Of a stretch of 64,000 bases of DNA, positions 31,755 through 41,214 are shown piece by piece. A program made the position numbers and the translations under genes. Below the pieces are notes generated by a model. It was not told the DNA's origin, ran no database searches, and worked only from the letters and a program-made list of their open reading frames with translations. The stretch is from positions 169,501 to 233,500 of the forward strand of contig JAJOZX010001568.1 in NCBI GenBank assembly GCA_023014485.1. The letters run 5' to 3'. The stretch is from Bathynomus jamesi (lineage: Eukaryota; Arthropoda; Malacostraca; Isopoda; Cirolanidae). How positions within the stretch are numbered: position 1 is the stretch's first letter; every line of letters begins with the position of its first letter.

Positions 31755-31885
31755 GTTTTCTGCAATATTTGTAAACACACCAAATCTATCCTCTTGAGGT
31801 GAGTTAAAAGTAGGACATTTGATTTCTAAATGAATGTCATGATCAGTAACGTCCTCGTCTCCTGCCGTCTGTACCCGGGATGATA
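31755..31885 (-). pseudogene. Possible LINE C-terminal scrap
   Basis: The minus strand reads ...QTAGDEDVTDHDIHLEIKCPTFNSPQED..., resembling the GEEDETxEHxLxxCP zinc-knuckle region that ends many LINE ORF2 proteins. It is short, lacks the first Cys pair and has no neighbouring LINE sequence. Confidence 0.3.
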
Positions 31886-31916
31886 CATTATTTAAAAGAT
31901 ATGAAAACTGTATGTG

Positions 31917-31945
31917 TGTGTGTATACGATATATATATATATATG
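31917..31945. repeat. Short (TG)n and (AT)n
   Basis: Dinucleotide arrays at the edge of the next repeat. Confidence 0.8.
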
Positions 31946-32098
31946 TTTTTTATGCAGGAAGGAGGGGCCAAGAGTAAATGACCGCAAAACGGCCCCCCAC
32001 CCTATAGAAGAAGAAGAGACAAAATCAAGGTTCAAGGTTTGCGAGATACCTGGACACTCTGCGTTTGAAAGATTGGAAGTCATAGACAAGGGGAAAGA
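31946..32098 (+). repeat. Interspersed repeat with GHSAFERL segment, copy 2
   Basis: Inverted relative to 14590-14720. The plus frame reads KTAPHPIEEEETKSRFKVCE then IPGHSAFERLEVIDKG. The open frame shared by two copies suggests a former coding part of an element. Family unknown. Confidence 0.45.
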
Positions 32099-32099
32099 T

Positions 32100-32100
<1 letters not shown>

Positions 32101-32165
<65 letters not shown>
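32101..32165. repeat. (AT)n microsatellite
   Basis: About 32 AT units; (AT)n also at 32391-32420. Confidence 0.95.
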
Positions 32166-32169
<4 letters not shown>

Positions 32170-32387
32170 TGTGTATATATAAAATGGGGACCTTGGCAGC
32201 CATCTGGGGGAATAAGGGTTGTTGTAATGCAATGTTGTAAAGGAGAGAGAGAGGCCATCTTCGAACATAAGCTTGGAATTAGAATTGCAATGAAAAAGTG
32301 TTCTGTCTCCTTTTTACGCGACCATACTATTCCCGGTCCCACGTTCAAGCGTTGTATCCACCCCGTTGGGAAATAGAAATAGGCTTT

Positions 32388-32422
<35 letters not shown>

Positions 32423-32629
32423 TTCTGTTCGAGAAAACGGTGAAGATGAGCATGAGATTTGAAAAGAACAAAGTATTATGGACACGCAGAGACACACCGG
32501 AACTATTTTTCCTCTAACAAAGGGCTAAATAAGTTGGCAAATAAAGGTCCCAAGTGTACGTACACATCGAAACTCCATTTATTTGCTTTTGTTATTTGAC
32601 ATGGAGCGCAAACTTTAAATACTGTTTAC

Positions 32630-32630
<1 letters not shown>
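32170..32630. other. No gene recognised
   Basis: Open frames here are translations of the AT array and its flanks. Confidence 0.4.

Positions 32631-32632
<2 letters not shown>

Positions 32633-32663
<31 letters not shown>
32633..32663. repeat. (CT)n microsatellite
   Basis: About 15 CT units. Confidence 0.95.
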
Positions 32664-32667
<4 letters not shown>

Positions 32668-32669
32668 GT

Positions 32670-33212
32670 ATATATGCATATATACTGCTCTGTTATTATG
32701 AATTTTAGGAAAGACATAAGTGTTTCGCGGAGGGAAGCTCCTGCAAAGAGCTGGGAATACTTTGTGTATACGTGAGTTTTTAGTTTGTGAAAAATGTAAT
32801 TAAATTTGTCTTTCAATCTTTAAATATAAAACAAAAGTTTCCCTTGAATTTTCGTCACTATTTTTAGAAATAAATTGTCCATTTTTGTAACGTATTTTAC
32901 TTAATATTTAAGAAATATTTTTAGAATTTTTAGCGTAATTATTAAGACTCAAAAATCACAAAAGCTTTAATTTTTTTTCCTATTTTTTTTATGTAATATT
33001 GCGTTCAATTTCTTTCCTTTCTCATAATCTACTTAATTTATTACTAAATTCTGACGCGGAATTGCTTTCTTATCTTTTCATTAATCTTTGATCATAACTA
33101 AACGTTGATAAAGGAAATGGGTTTGTAATTTAAAAAGAGGAATGATCGTATACATTTGCAGAAAAAAGTCCAGTGAAAAAAAAGCCGCGAAAAATATTTC
33201 TTCTTATGTTTG

Positions 33213-33216
<4 letters not shown>
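32670..33216. other. No gene recognised
   Basis: AT-rich spacer. Confidence 0.4.

Positions 33217-33269
<53 letters not shown>
33217..33269. repeat. (AT)n microsatellite at transposon left end
   Basis: AT array directly abutting the left end of the next transposon, which hides its target duplication. Confidence 0.95.
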
Positions 33270-33271
<2 letters not shown>

Positions 33272-34375
33272 GGGGTGGTCGAAGTTGGTACCAGAAAGCG
33301 AATAAACATCCAGTAGTTGTCGTTTCATCTATGAAATGTGAAAATCACAAAGAAATGCATTTTGATAAAAGATCAGAATGCGAATTTAGCTTTTAAGTTT
33401 TTAATTTTTTCTGTTGTCGCTTCATGCGTAAAATCCCGTATGCGACATACGCGCAACCGAAACAAAGCAAACCCAAAATTATTAAGTTGTTTCTATAAGC
33501 ATAAATATCAACGTTTTGTTTGTATTTTTATATAATTATTAATTAGGCATCTTTATTAAAAATAATGGTAAAATATTATATTTCCTGTGACCGTTCACGC
33601 TTATTTCTTACATATTGCTATTCGCATTAACACTTTTCATTATATTTCAGATTTTCCTGTGTAAATAATGCCGAAAGCGAAAACAAGACACCTGATCCGA
33701 AAGAAAAGTGAAGAAAAGTATGGAGGTGGTCCTTGTGAATTATATTATTAATGACCGAACCAAGCACTTACAGGCAACTGATTCAATACTATTATGACCT
33801 TAATCATGCTCACCCTGGCGCAGATTTTTGGGCCTTAGTGCAGCAAGTTAGCAAGGATTTAAAATCCATTTGGTCTTCAGTGAATCCAAGGCTGCCTTTG
33901 ATTAATGACAAATGCATTGACAGAAAGGTTAAAGACCTACTCACTCTTGTGAAAGACATTAATCGCAAGCATGCTAAGGCAAGTGTCAAGCGAAATCTGG
34001 ATGCTAACTTGGACAAACTTTTTTATATTTCTGCCTGTTCCTGTTCTTTGGATATTTTGCCTTGCAGTGATTCAAGAGTATACTGTAAGAAGGACAAGTG
34101 TACACAAGAACACATCATCTGTGTTTGCCCTCGAAATGCATAGGTGCCACTTGAAGAAAGAGCATACCTTCGTGATCAGCGATCCAAAACAAGTCCTAAG
34201 GGTGCATACCAGCTGTCTTCAGTGGACACAGCTGCTGCCAAAAGAGACAGGAAGGCCAAACAAGGACAGTAACATGTACTACCTCAGGAGGAAGTTGAGC
34301 GAGTAGGATCTTTCATACAGCCAACAGAGTTGCCTGGACTTACAAGCAGTTCATCTGGTAGCGAGGTTAATTTCC

Positions 34376-34504
34376 TTTTATTTATATTAATTATATATAA
34401 AATTATAAATAAATAAATAAATAAAATAAATAAATAAATAAATAAATAAAAATAAATTAGATAAATAAATAGAAAACGCATTAATATTTTCCATTTATTT
34501 TCAG
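34376..34504 (+). other. Intron 1 of the transposase-like gene
   Basis: GT at 34376 and a TTTATTTTCAG acceptor at 34504; coding resumes GAAGGAGAAGATGAATGG. The interior is (AAAT)n-rich. Confidence 0.75.
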
Positions 34505-35761
34505 GAAGGAGAAGATGAATGGCAGCCTAGGAAGAGGCCTTCAGGAGACTACAGCCTTTTAAAGTTTCCCAGATATGCTATGGAACTTGTCAGAGGTGAA
34601 TGTTCATCAAATCTGGGCGCAGCTCTCGGGAATGCCTTGCTCTATGACATGAAACACCACTGAGACCTGAAGTTGACATCAATCACATCATGATTGACAA
34701 GTGCAAATTAGACAGGGCCAAAACCCAAATTAGGGTAGTTAGTGAGGGTGTGGAATCAGAGAAAAAGACAGCTCATTTGTGTTGGTGTGGATGGGAAGGT
34801 TGACGAGAATACCATGACTTACAAAGAAATAGAGACACCTGAAGGGAAAACTGTTCTCAGAAAGTGACGCAGAACATCACCTCACCTTCAGATGGAAAAT
34901 CTCCTGGCGCCTACTTTACCCACAGAACAATTCCTCTTATAGGCGCCACTGGTGAGGTCCTTGCTCAGGAGACATTCAGTGTTCTTGAAGAATATAATAG
35001 CCTTGAAAGTATCCGAGCCATTCTTCTTGATAATACCGCAACCAACACTGGCTGGAAGAGTGGTTTAGTGGTAAAACTTGAAGAAACTCTGGGGAGGAAA
35101 CTGCACACTATTGGTTGCGCACTGCATCAGAATGAACTCCCACTAAAAGCTCTATTAAAAAAAATGGATGGAGTGACAACTGGCCCAAGAAGTTTCAGCG
35201 GGCCCCTTGGGCAAAGGTGCGCAGAAGATATCCAGGATGAACCTCAGGTACAGTTTGAAGTTGTGGAAACTCCAATCATTGAAGGTACATTCCAGAGGAA
35301 GTACTGAAAGACCTCAGTCATGATCAAAGGCTTCTGTATAAGTATTGCAGAGGGATCAGATCAGGAAGAGTAGATGACAGATGGGCTGCTTGGAAGAGTG
35401 GTCCACTTAACCATGCAAGATGGTTAACTCTTGCCATACGACTTCTTTGTTTGTATACAAGAGACAACAGACCAAACCTGAATTTGAAAAAGTTGGTCCA
35501 TTACATTGTTCGAGTTTATGCTCCTGCATGGTTTGAGATAAAGGCATCCTCTAAGCTGCATGATTCTCCTCGCATCCTCTTCTCTGCTATCAGCTGACTG
35601 AGGCTGATTCCATTTGATGATGTAAAACGCATTGTAAAGCAGAACATCCAGGGTAATGTTTTCTGCCTCCGACCTGAGAACATCCGCTATGCCATGGTAA
35701 AAGATGATGAAGACAGAATCAGGAATCTTGGGCTTCAGACTATACTCACTCTCAGACACAG

Positions 35762-35971
35762 GTAAATTTTGCGCTTCTTGTAATTATTATTTTTTTTTGC
35801 TGAGTTATTCTCCAAAAAATATGGAAAAAATATTATAATTGTCACTTTAAGTGGGTAATTTGTTTGTATTATTGAAACGGCAATATTTGAGTACTATTTT
35901 TCATTTATATTTATATTTTTATTTATATTTATATTTTCATTTATATTTTCATTTTCATTTTTCATTTATAG
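35762..35971 (+). other. Intron 2 of the transposase-like gene
   Basis: Donor CAG-GTAAATTT, acceptor TTCATTTATAG. The interior has ATTTATATTT repeats. Confidence 0.75.
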
Positions 35972-36772
35972 AATGGAGAGCAACCAGGAAGCAGGGAAGA
36001 AAATTCCCCAGGTGAATTGGAATGCAAATCACTGGCATGAGCTCATCGACCTCACTGACCCTGATGTCATGGAACCACCTACCACACAGCACCTATCTGA
36101 TGAAGAAATCCAGTCATTCATGGACACTAACACTAAGCCGGACATTCCAGACTTGCCTTCTCACTCTCAGAGTATTGAGAGGAGTGTGAAATTAGTGACA
36201 GAGGCTTCTCATACCGTGTACGGGTTCGAAACTCGTCACAGATGTATCCTTACTAAAGTACTGAACAGGAAGATGCGTCCTGCATTTGTCAAAAGGACAT
36301 TATTCTCAATCTTATGATGATTTATATGAATAGTTTTTCTTTTTACATGAGAACATGTGATTTTTTTGGATTTATCACCTTTTGAAAGTATTTTTTCAAG
36401 TTTTGTAGCCAAAATATGTGAATAAATGAGCAAAAATGCATGTTTTTTCAACGAAATTTTATCATTTTACACTTAAAACACATGATATACATTAGGCATT
36501 GTCTCGGATAGAAAATGATATTGAGTTGCTACATCTACATATAATTAGTTAATATTATGTCTTCAAAAATGACGAGTTTACCTATCGTGTATGACGAAAA
36601 TTGGGTCAAAAACCATAACAAACTTTAATTGCAAATCCGCAAGCAGGCCCTTATCCGTTTGCTCTAAAAAATTTTTGGGTTCATTTCGCAACCAAACCTA
36701 ACTACTGGGCACTTATTCACCTTACGATTTCAAAACATATTGAAAATCGACCCGCCCTAATATTTAAATATA

Positions 36773-37176
36773 CACCGAGTGTCCCAAAAGTCAGTTTACC
36801 GAAGAAAATGTTCTCCTAAGGTGAGTTTACTACAAAGAAAAAACTTGTTTCATAAATATATTTACAAAACATAAGAAAACAAAGAAAAAACATTTCTGAA
36901 ACATATTTACAAAACCTGAGAATAGTTGTGGTTACAATAACTGTTCAAAATGTCGTCCATGTTGTTCGATGCACATCTTGTATCTGTGAACGGTTGACCG
37001 ACAAATTGCTTTACATAGTTCCTTATCATTGCTTAAGAGCTGCAATTCTTCACAAATGTAGTCTTTAAGGTCCTGAAGACATGCTGGCTTTTTGCTGTAA
37101 AAAAAATTGTCATAATGTTTAGAATAATCATCAGGAAAAACATTTTCCTCGGTAAACTGATTTTTGGGACACCTTG
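36773..37176 (-). mobile_element. mariner-like element, internally deleted
   Basis: TIRs CACCGAGTGTCCCAAAAGTC and the complement of CAAGGTGTCCCAAAAATCAG, flanked by TA. The minus strand keeps only the transposase C-terminus (KDYICEELQLL ... HRYKMCIEQHGRHFEQLL). About 404 bp; starts 13 bp after the large transposon's right end. Confidence 0.88.
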
Positions 37177-37177
<1 letters not shown>

Positions 37178-37243
<66 letters not shown>

Positions 37244-37260
37244 GAGTGTATATGTATATA

Positions 37261-37310
<50 letters not shown>
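37178..37310. repeat. (AT)n, (CA)n, (AG)n composite
   Basis: AT, CA, AT and AG arrays in series at the mariner edge. Confidence 0.95.
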
Positions 37311-37314
<4 letters not shown>

Positions 37315-37803
37315 GGTAAGTACCTAAAACAATGAGAAAAATATACAAAACTGCCTTTTCACTGCAACGTCTCTTGGCTCATTGGCTCATTGTAAATGTG
37401 CTGGCTCGCAGAATTCATATCTTCTGTGATATTGGTTCGAATTCGACAGAATTATAATAAATTTATTTCTTATATATGTATTTAATGTTAAAACTTTTGT
37501 TTTGTATAGTATTTTGTTCTGAATGTTCTGAATTAACATAAGAATTAATTTGCATGTAATTACGCTCTGTTAATGAAAATGAACTGAAAAGGAATTTAAT
37601 TGACATTTCCTGCAATACATTACGTCACCCATTCAAATAGTTTGGCTTTGATTAATGGAATTCAGTTAATCTGCAGAAAATTTGGATGGGAAGTTATACT
37701 TTAAAGAAGCACCTGTGACAGACTGAATGATTCCCTGCGAAACGATGGAAATACGACTCTCTGCGTAGTTAGTTGGTTTCGCGTATAATAAAATCTAGAA
37801 TTA
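37311..37803. other. No gene recognised
   Basis: AT-rich spacer. Confidence 0.4.
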
Positions 37804-38444
37804 CACTGCCCAACAAAAAAAATATTTTTTGCTGGTGATTTAATTCTAAGACCTGTTTCTGGATAATATTGATGTGCTGATTTAAAAAAATCACCTTAGA
37901 TTTTGTCCATCACATCAGGTTTTCGTGCAATGTGCAATGCAATATGCCTATTTTGGGTGATCCATGAAGGGCACTTATCAAAATTGATGATTTTTGAGAC
38001 CTGTTAACAGCTGTTTTGCTGTTAAAATTTTATCTGTGGAATACGCAAATCTGTGCATTAAATCTAAAGGTCATGTACAACATATTAAAATCTTGGGTAT
38101 CTGTGATTTCCCCAGGTGTGAGCGTGACGTCATGATCATGGATTCATTTTTTGCTTATTTAAACACTTTTAATCACTTTATGTGTCAATATTACCATTGT
38201 ATATTAAAGTTCACTCCCTGCACAATTGTTTACTTTTCCATGCTGATTCTGAGTATATAAAAACTTATTTTTTGAAAAGAAAAAAAATTGGGCATAACCC
38301 TGCCAAAATGCGATATCTCCGTATTTGATTACTCAAAAACCTGACGTGATAGGCAAAAACTAAGGTGATTTTTGAAATCAGTACACCAAAGTTACCTAAA
38401 AACAGGTGTTAGAATTAAATCAGCAAAATTGGTGTTGGGCAGTG
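37804..38444. mobile_element. MITE, PIF/Harbinger-like
   Basis: Ends CACTGCCCAACA on both sides, with long imperfect inverted repeats of over 110 bp (shared TGATTTAATTCTAA, ATCACCTTAG, CAGGTTTT). TTA flanks each end (37801-37803, 38445-38447), the usual 3-bp target of PIF/Harbinger elements. An open stretch at 37994-38260 matches nothing known to me. Confidence 0.75.
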
Positions 38445-38447
38445 TTA

Positions 38448-39099
38448 TCATTGATTAATCTACTTTAGAGATACTGTTAGCTTCAACTTCTAATTCTGGT
38501 ATTATGTACACTTACATAAAATACAGAGAACAAATATCCCCTTGAAGTCTATTTCTTCTGCATTAGATAATTTATTAAGTCATTTGATTCCCACTTCTAT
38601 CCTCAAATGAATACATTATCAAATATTCAGTATCTTATGCCAAAAATATGAAAATTGATTCGTGGGGAAAAGCCAGCTATCAATTCTCTTTTCACAAAAA
38701 TACCATTGGGGAGAAACATTGACATTTGTTCCCACTACATTTTATAAAAGTTTCAACTCTCTCTCTCTCTCTTGCATACCGAAACTGACAAACTTTATTA
38801 ATCCTTACCGTTGAACATAGTATATTTAATTTTAGTAATGAATATTATAAACATATGGATGCGCCACGTGGGTGTTGGTTTCCCTGGGACCCAATTTCTG
38901 CAATACATTCTTTGCTCACATTGAGGTAAGGACCGTAAAAAACAGTTGAAACCTTTTTGGTATTTAAATCTCAAGATCGAGTTCCTTGGTTTCTTAATTA
39001 TAATAACTCTAATATTAAGTTTACCTTACTATTTCTAGATGCTGTATGTTTTCTGCCCACATAGTCACTTACCAGAATCCGATGCTTACCCAGTTAATG
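38448..39099. other. No gene recognised
   Basis: AT-rich spacer; short (TC)n at 38757-38773. Confidence 0.4.
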
Positions 39100-39490
39100 G
39101 CGAAATTTTCATCGTAATCTACGGATTACTTGAAGAAAATCGAATTCCACAGTGTCGACGTTTGACTTTTTATACTGTAGAGGTCGACATTATTTCATTT
39201 CAGTTTATGCAAGTACATAAATTTAAGAATTAAATTAAAATTAATATTTTTAATACTTTAATTGAAAGTGACTAACGTATTAGTCATTTCAGATTTTAAA
39301 TGAAAATTTTAACCTAATTTTAACCTAACCCAACCAGGCGAACTTAACCCAACAGAATTTAATTTAAAATGAATTAAGGTGACCTTCATAAGGTCGAGCA
39401 ATTCAACCTTATGCGAGTCTAGAAATTTTTGTGTTGACTTTATGCAAGGCGACTGTATGCGGATCGATCATGTGCTGATCGACTTTGTTT
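39100..39490. repeat. GTCGAC / CCTAA repeat, long copy
   Basis: AAGGTCGAGC, GTCGACATTATTTC and TTAACCTAACCC units arranged as in 9625-9720 and 11935-12140. Non-coding. Confidence 0.5.
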
Positions 39491-39498
39491 CTCTACAC

Positions 39499-39704
39499 CA
39501 GGGGTTTTAAACCTGGGATACGCCTGAGATTTACCAGGGGGTACGCATACGTCATTATTATTATATTTGTAAAGTTACGAACATTAATACACATAACTGA
39601 ATGTCATTCTTTTATTTTCTATGAATTCATCCTTTCACGGGGTACGTGGGTAGCACCGACAATGTAAAAGGGGTACGCGGTAGACGAAAGGGTGAAAACC
39701 CCCG
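39499..39704. mobile_element. hAT-type MITE, 206 bp
   Basis: Exact 8-bp duplication CTCTACAC (39491-39498, 39705-39712). Ends CAGGGGTTTTAAACCTGGG and the complement of CGGGGGTTTTCACCC. Subterminal GGGGTACGC repeats. Confidence 0.88.
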
Positions 39705-39712
39705 CTCTACAC

Positions 39713-40384
39713 CAATTGTCAGCAATCTTTCTCTAATAGCAGTCAGGCGGGATTTACACGACTTCAACATAAGATACGTCGGAGTTTATAAATTAGTGAG
39801 ATGCTGATCTCTGAAGCGGAGAGCGTTCTATTAAATAAAAGTGGGATTATTTTAAATTAAAAACAACTACAAAACACGTGAAGCACATTTATCACGACTG
39901 AGCAACCTCACTTCGGTGTGATACGAGATATCTCCACATTCCGCTTCAAACTTGGTACTAACTTTTCTGGAAACTTTATTAATCTTTGATCAGTTTTTCA
40001 GCATCACTGAATACTTTAACTACTTATCCCTTTTTACTGTAAAAAGGCAGTTTTCGGAATATAAATATTTTGCATACATGAAATCAATCACAATCGCTTA
40101 ATGTAGCAGGAACTAATATATTTCCTTTTTTATGATACCGCGGCTGTGTGGGTCGGATGAAATGTCTTCGCTTCGCGGGTCGTACAGTATGTTGCCGAGA
40201 TTTTAAATGAAAATGACTAACTAGGCCTAACCTAACCGAGCCTAATGTAATGTAACCTAACTTAACTAATCTAATTTAACCTAACGTACTGCAAATTAAA
40301 TCGACCTACAAAACATCGGATCCATAAGTTATCTCTACAAATTCAGTTGAAATTTATATTGTAAGGGAAATTTATGGACACCCT
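39713..40384. other. Spacer with CCTAA-like run and lone mariner end
   Basis: No gene. 40224-40285 has degenerate CCTAACCTAA units. TTATGGACACCCTATA at 40372-40387 looks like a single mariner terminal repeat without partner. Confidence 0.45.
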
Positions 40385-40477
40385 ATATATATATATATAT
40401 ATACACGTACATATGATGAAAATAACCACGAAGACTACAATATATATAGTGTATATATTTTGCGTGTGTGTGTATAA

Positions 40478-40771
40478 CCTTTAACCTTTGGATAGCTTCC
40501 GCCCGAATTGTTCATTCTGACGAAGGTCAAGTTTGTCACTCCACCTTAGACCTACAGTTTAACGTGGAATCTGAACCACACCCCACCAAGCAGCTCAGCG
40601 TCTTGACCACTAGACCACCCAGGTTATCCATTTATCTACCAACCACTTTCTTTATTGTGTGGAAGGATGAACAGCTGGGTTTGGCTGCGTGCCGCCTGCC
40701 GTCACCGGGTCTCGAACCCGGGGCCGATGGATTCGTAGTCATCGACGCTAACCACTACACCATCGAGGCAC
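40478..40771 (-). mobile_element. Compound SINE (tRNA-Arg-like + tRNA-Ser-like), copy 2
   Basis: Minus-strand equivalent of 17804-18093: Arg-like head at 40701-40771 with CGATG/CATCG anticodon stem and ACG loop, Ser-like head at about 40570-40630, then the tail ending AACCTTTAACC. A (TA)n array precedes the head, as at 17804. Confidence 0.85.

Positions 40772-40816
<45 letters not shown>
40772..40816. repeat. (TA)n microsatellite
   Basis: TA array upstream of the compound SINE head. Confidence 0.95.
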
Positions 40817-40818
<2 letters not shown>

Positions 40819-41029
40819 TTATTAAGGTGCATACTTTAGGTGAGTTCGAACGACGGTTCAGGATCAACCTACGGTCGACCCCTCTGCTGTATATATACTG
40901 TATATATACTGACACTACAGTATATATAGATCACAAAGAAAAACAAAAATTATATGATTGGTGCAGAGAAAATTGGAATATATATTTGTTTTTCTTTATG
41001 AACTTTATAATGTACATACTCATACTGAC
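40817..41029. other. No gene; small LINE 3' scrap
   Basis: GTGAGTTCGAACGACGGTTC then AGGATCAACC pairs (inverted) with GGTCGATCCTGAACCGTCG at 4852-4877 downstream of the RT fragment, so it is probably a LINE end. Confidence 0.4.
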
Positions 41030-41115
41030 TCGATCTTGTTAATAATTTCAGTGTTCCTGAAAACATCATTAGACGAAGCGGTTGAGCACTATTTCATATT
41101 TTAATTTTCTTTCGT
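41030..41115 (+). mobile_element. Penelope-like terminal segment, degenerate hammerhead
   Basis: 41051-41089 keeps helix I (GTGTTC/GAGCAC) of the candidate ribozyme but the core reads CTGAAAA and GAAG, so it should be inactive. The segment ends CTTTCGTGGTTATTTTCAT beside a (CA)n(TA)n array. Confidence 0.55.
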
Positions 41116-41124
41116 GGTTATTTT

Positions 41125-41211
<87 letters not shown>
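41125..41211. repeat. (CA)n(TA)n microsatellite
   Basis: About 18 CA then 26 TA units. Confidence 0.98.
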
Positions 41212-41213
<2 letters not shown>

Positions 41214-41214
41214 C

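Larger units (their letters stand above)
33668..36316 (+). pseudogene. Transposase-like protein (NELPL family), near full-length
   Basis: Order of blocks: basic N-terminus (MPKAKTRHLIRKKSEE), YYYDLNHAHP, LDANLDKLFYI (Cys-rich region following), CxxExxICVCP, EERAYLRDQR, GAYQLSSVDTAA. After intron 1 it continues GEDEWQPRK, MELVRG, GVDGKVD, GPGAYFTH-like and LLDNTATNTGW (probable catalytic Asp), CALHQNELPLKAL, FSGPLG, then CRGIRSGRVDDRWAAWKSGPLNHARWLT, RLLCLYTR and WFEIKASS. After intron 2 it ends DLTDPDVMEPPTTQHLSDEE and SQSIERSVKLVTEASHTVYGFETRH. At least four frame breaks or stops (near 33745, 34140, 34665, 35305, 35595) make it non-functional. I know the family only as uncharacterised multi-copy invertebrate proteins; transposase is inference. 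Confidence 0.7.
33270..36759 (+). mobile_element. Large DNA transposon with intron-bearing transposase
   Basis: Left end TAGGGGTGGTCGAAGTTGG; the right end is the complement of TAGGGCGGGTCGATTTTC. Inner parts of the inverted repeats share GAATAAxxxxCCAGTAGTT at about 50-60 bp from each end. The ends resemble the MITE at 55845-56457 (TAGGGTGGATCGATTTTAC). Length about 3.5 kb with one coding unit. The flanks are AT-rich, so the target duplication cannot be read. Confidence 0.75.
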
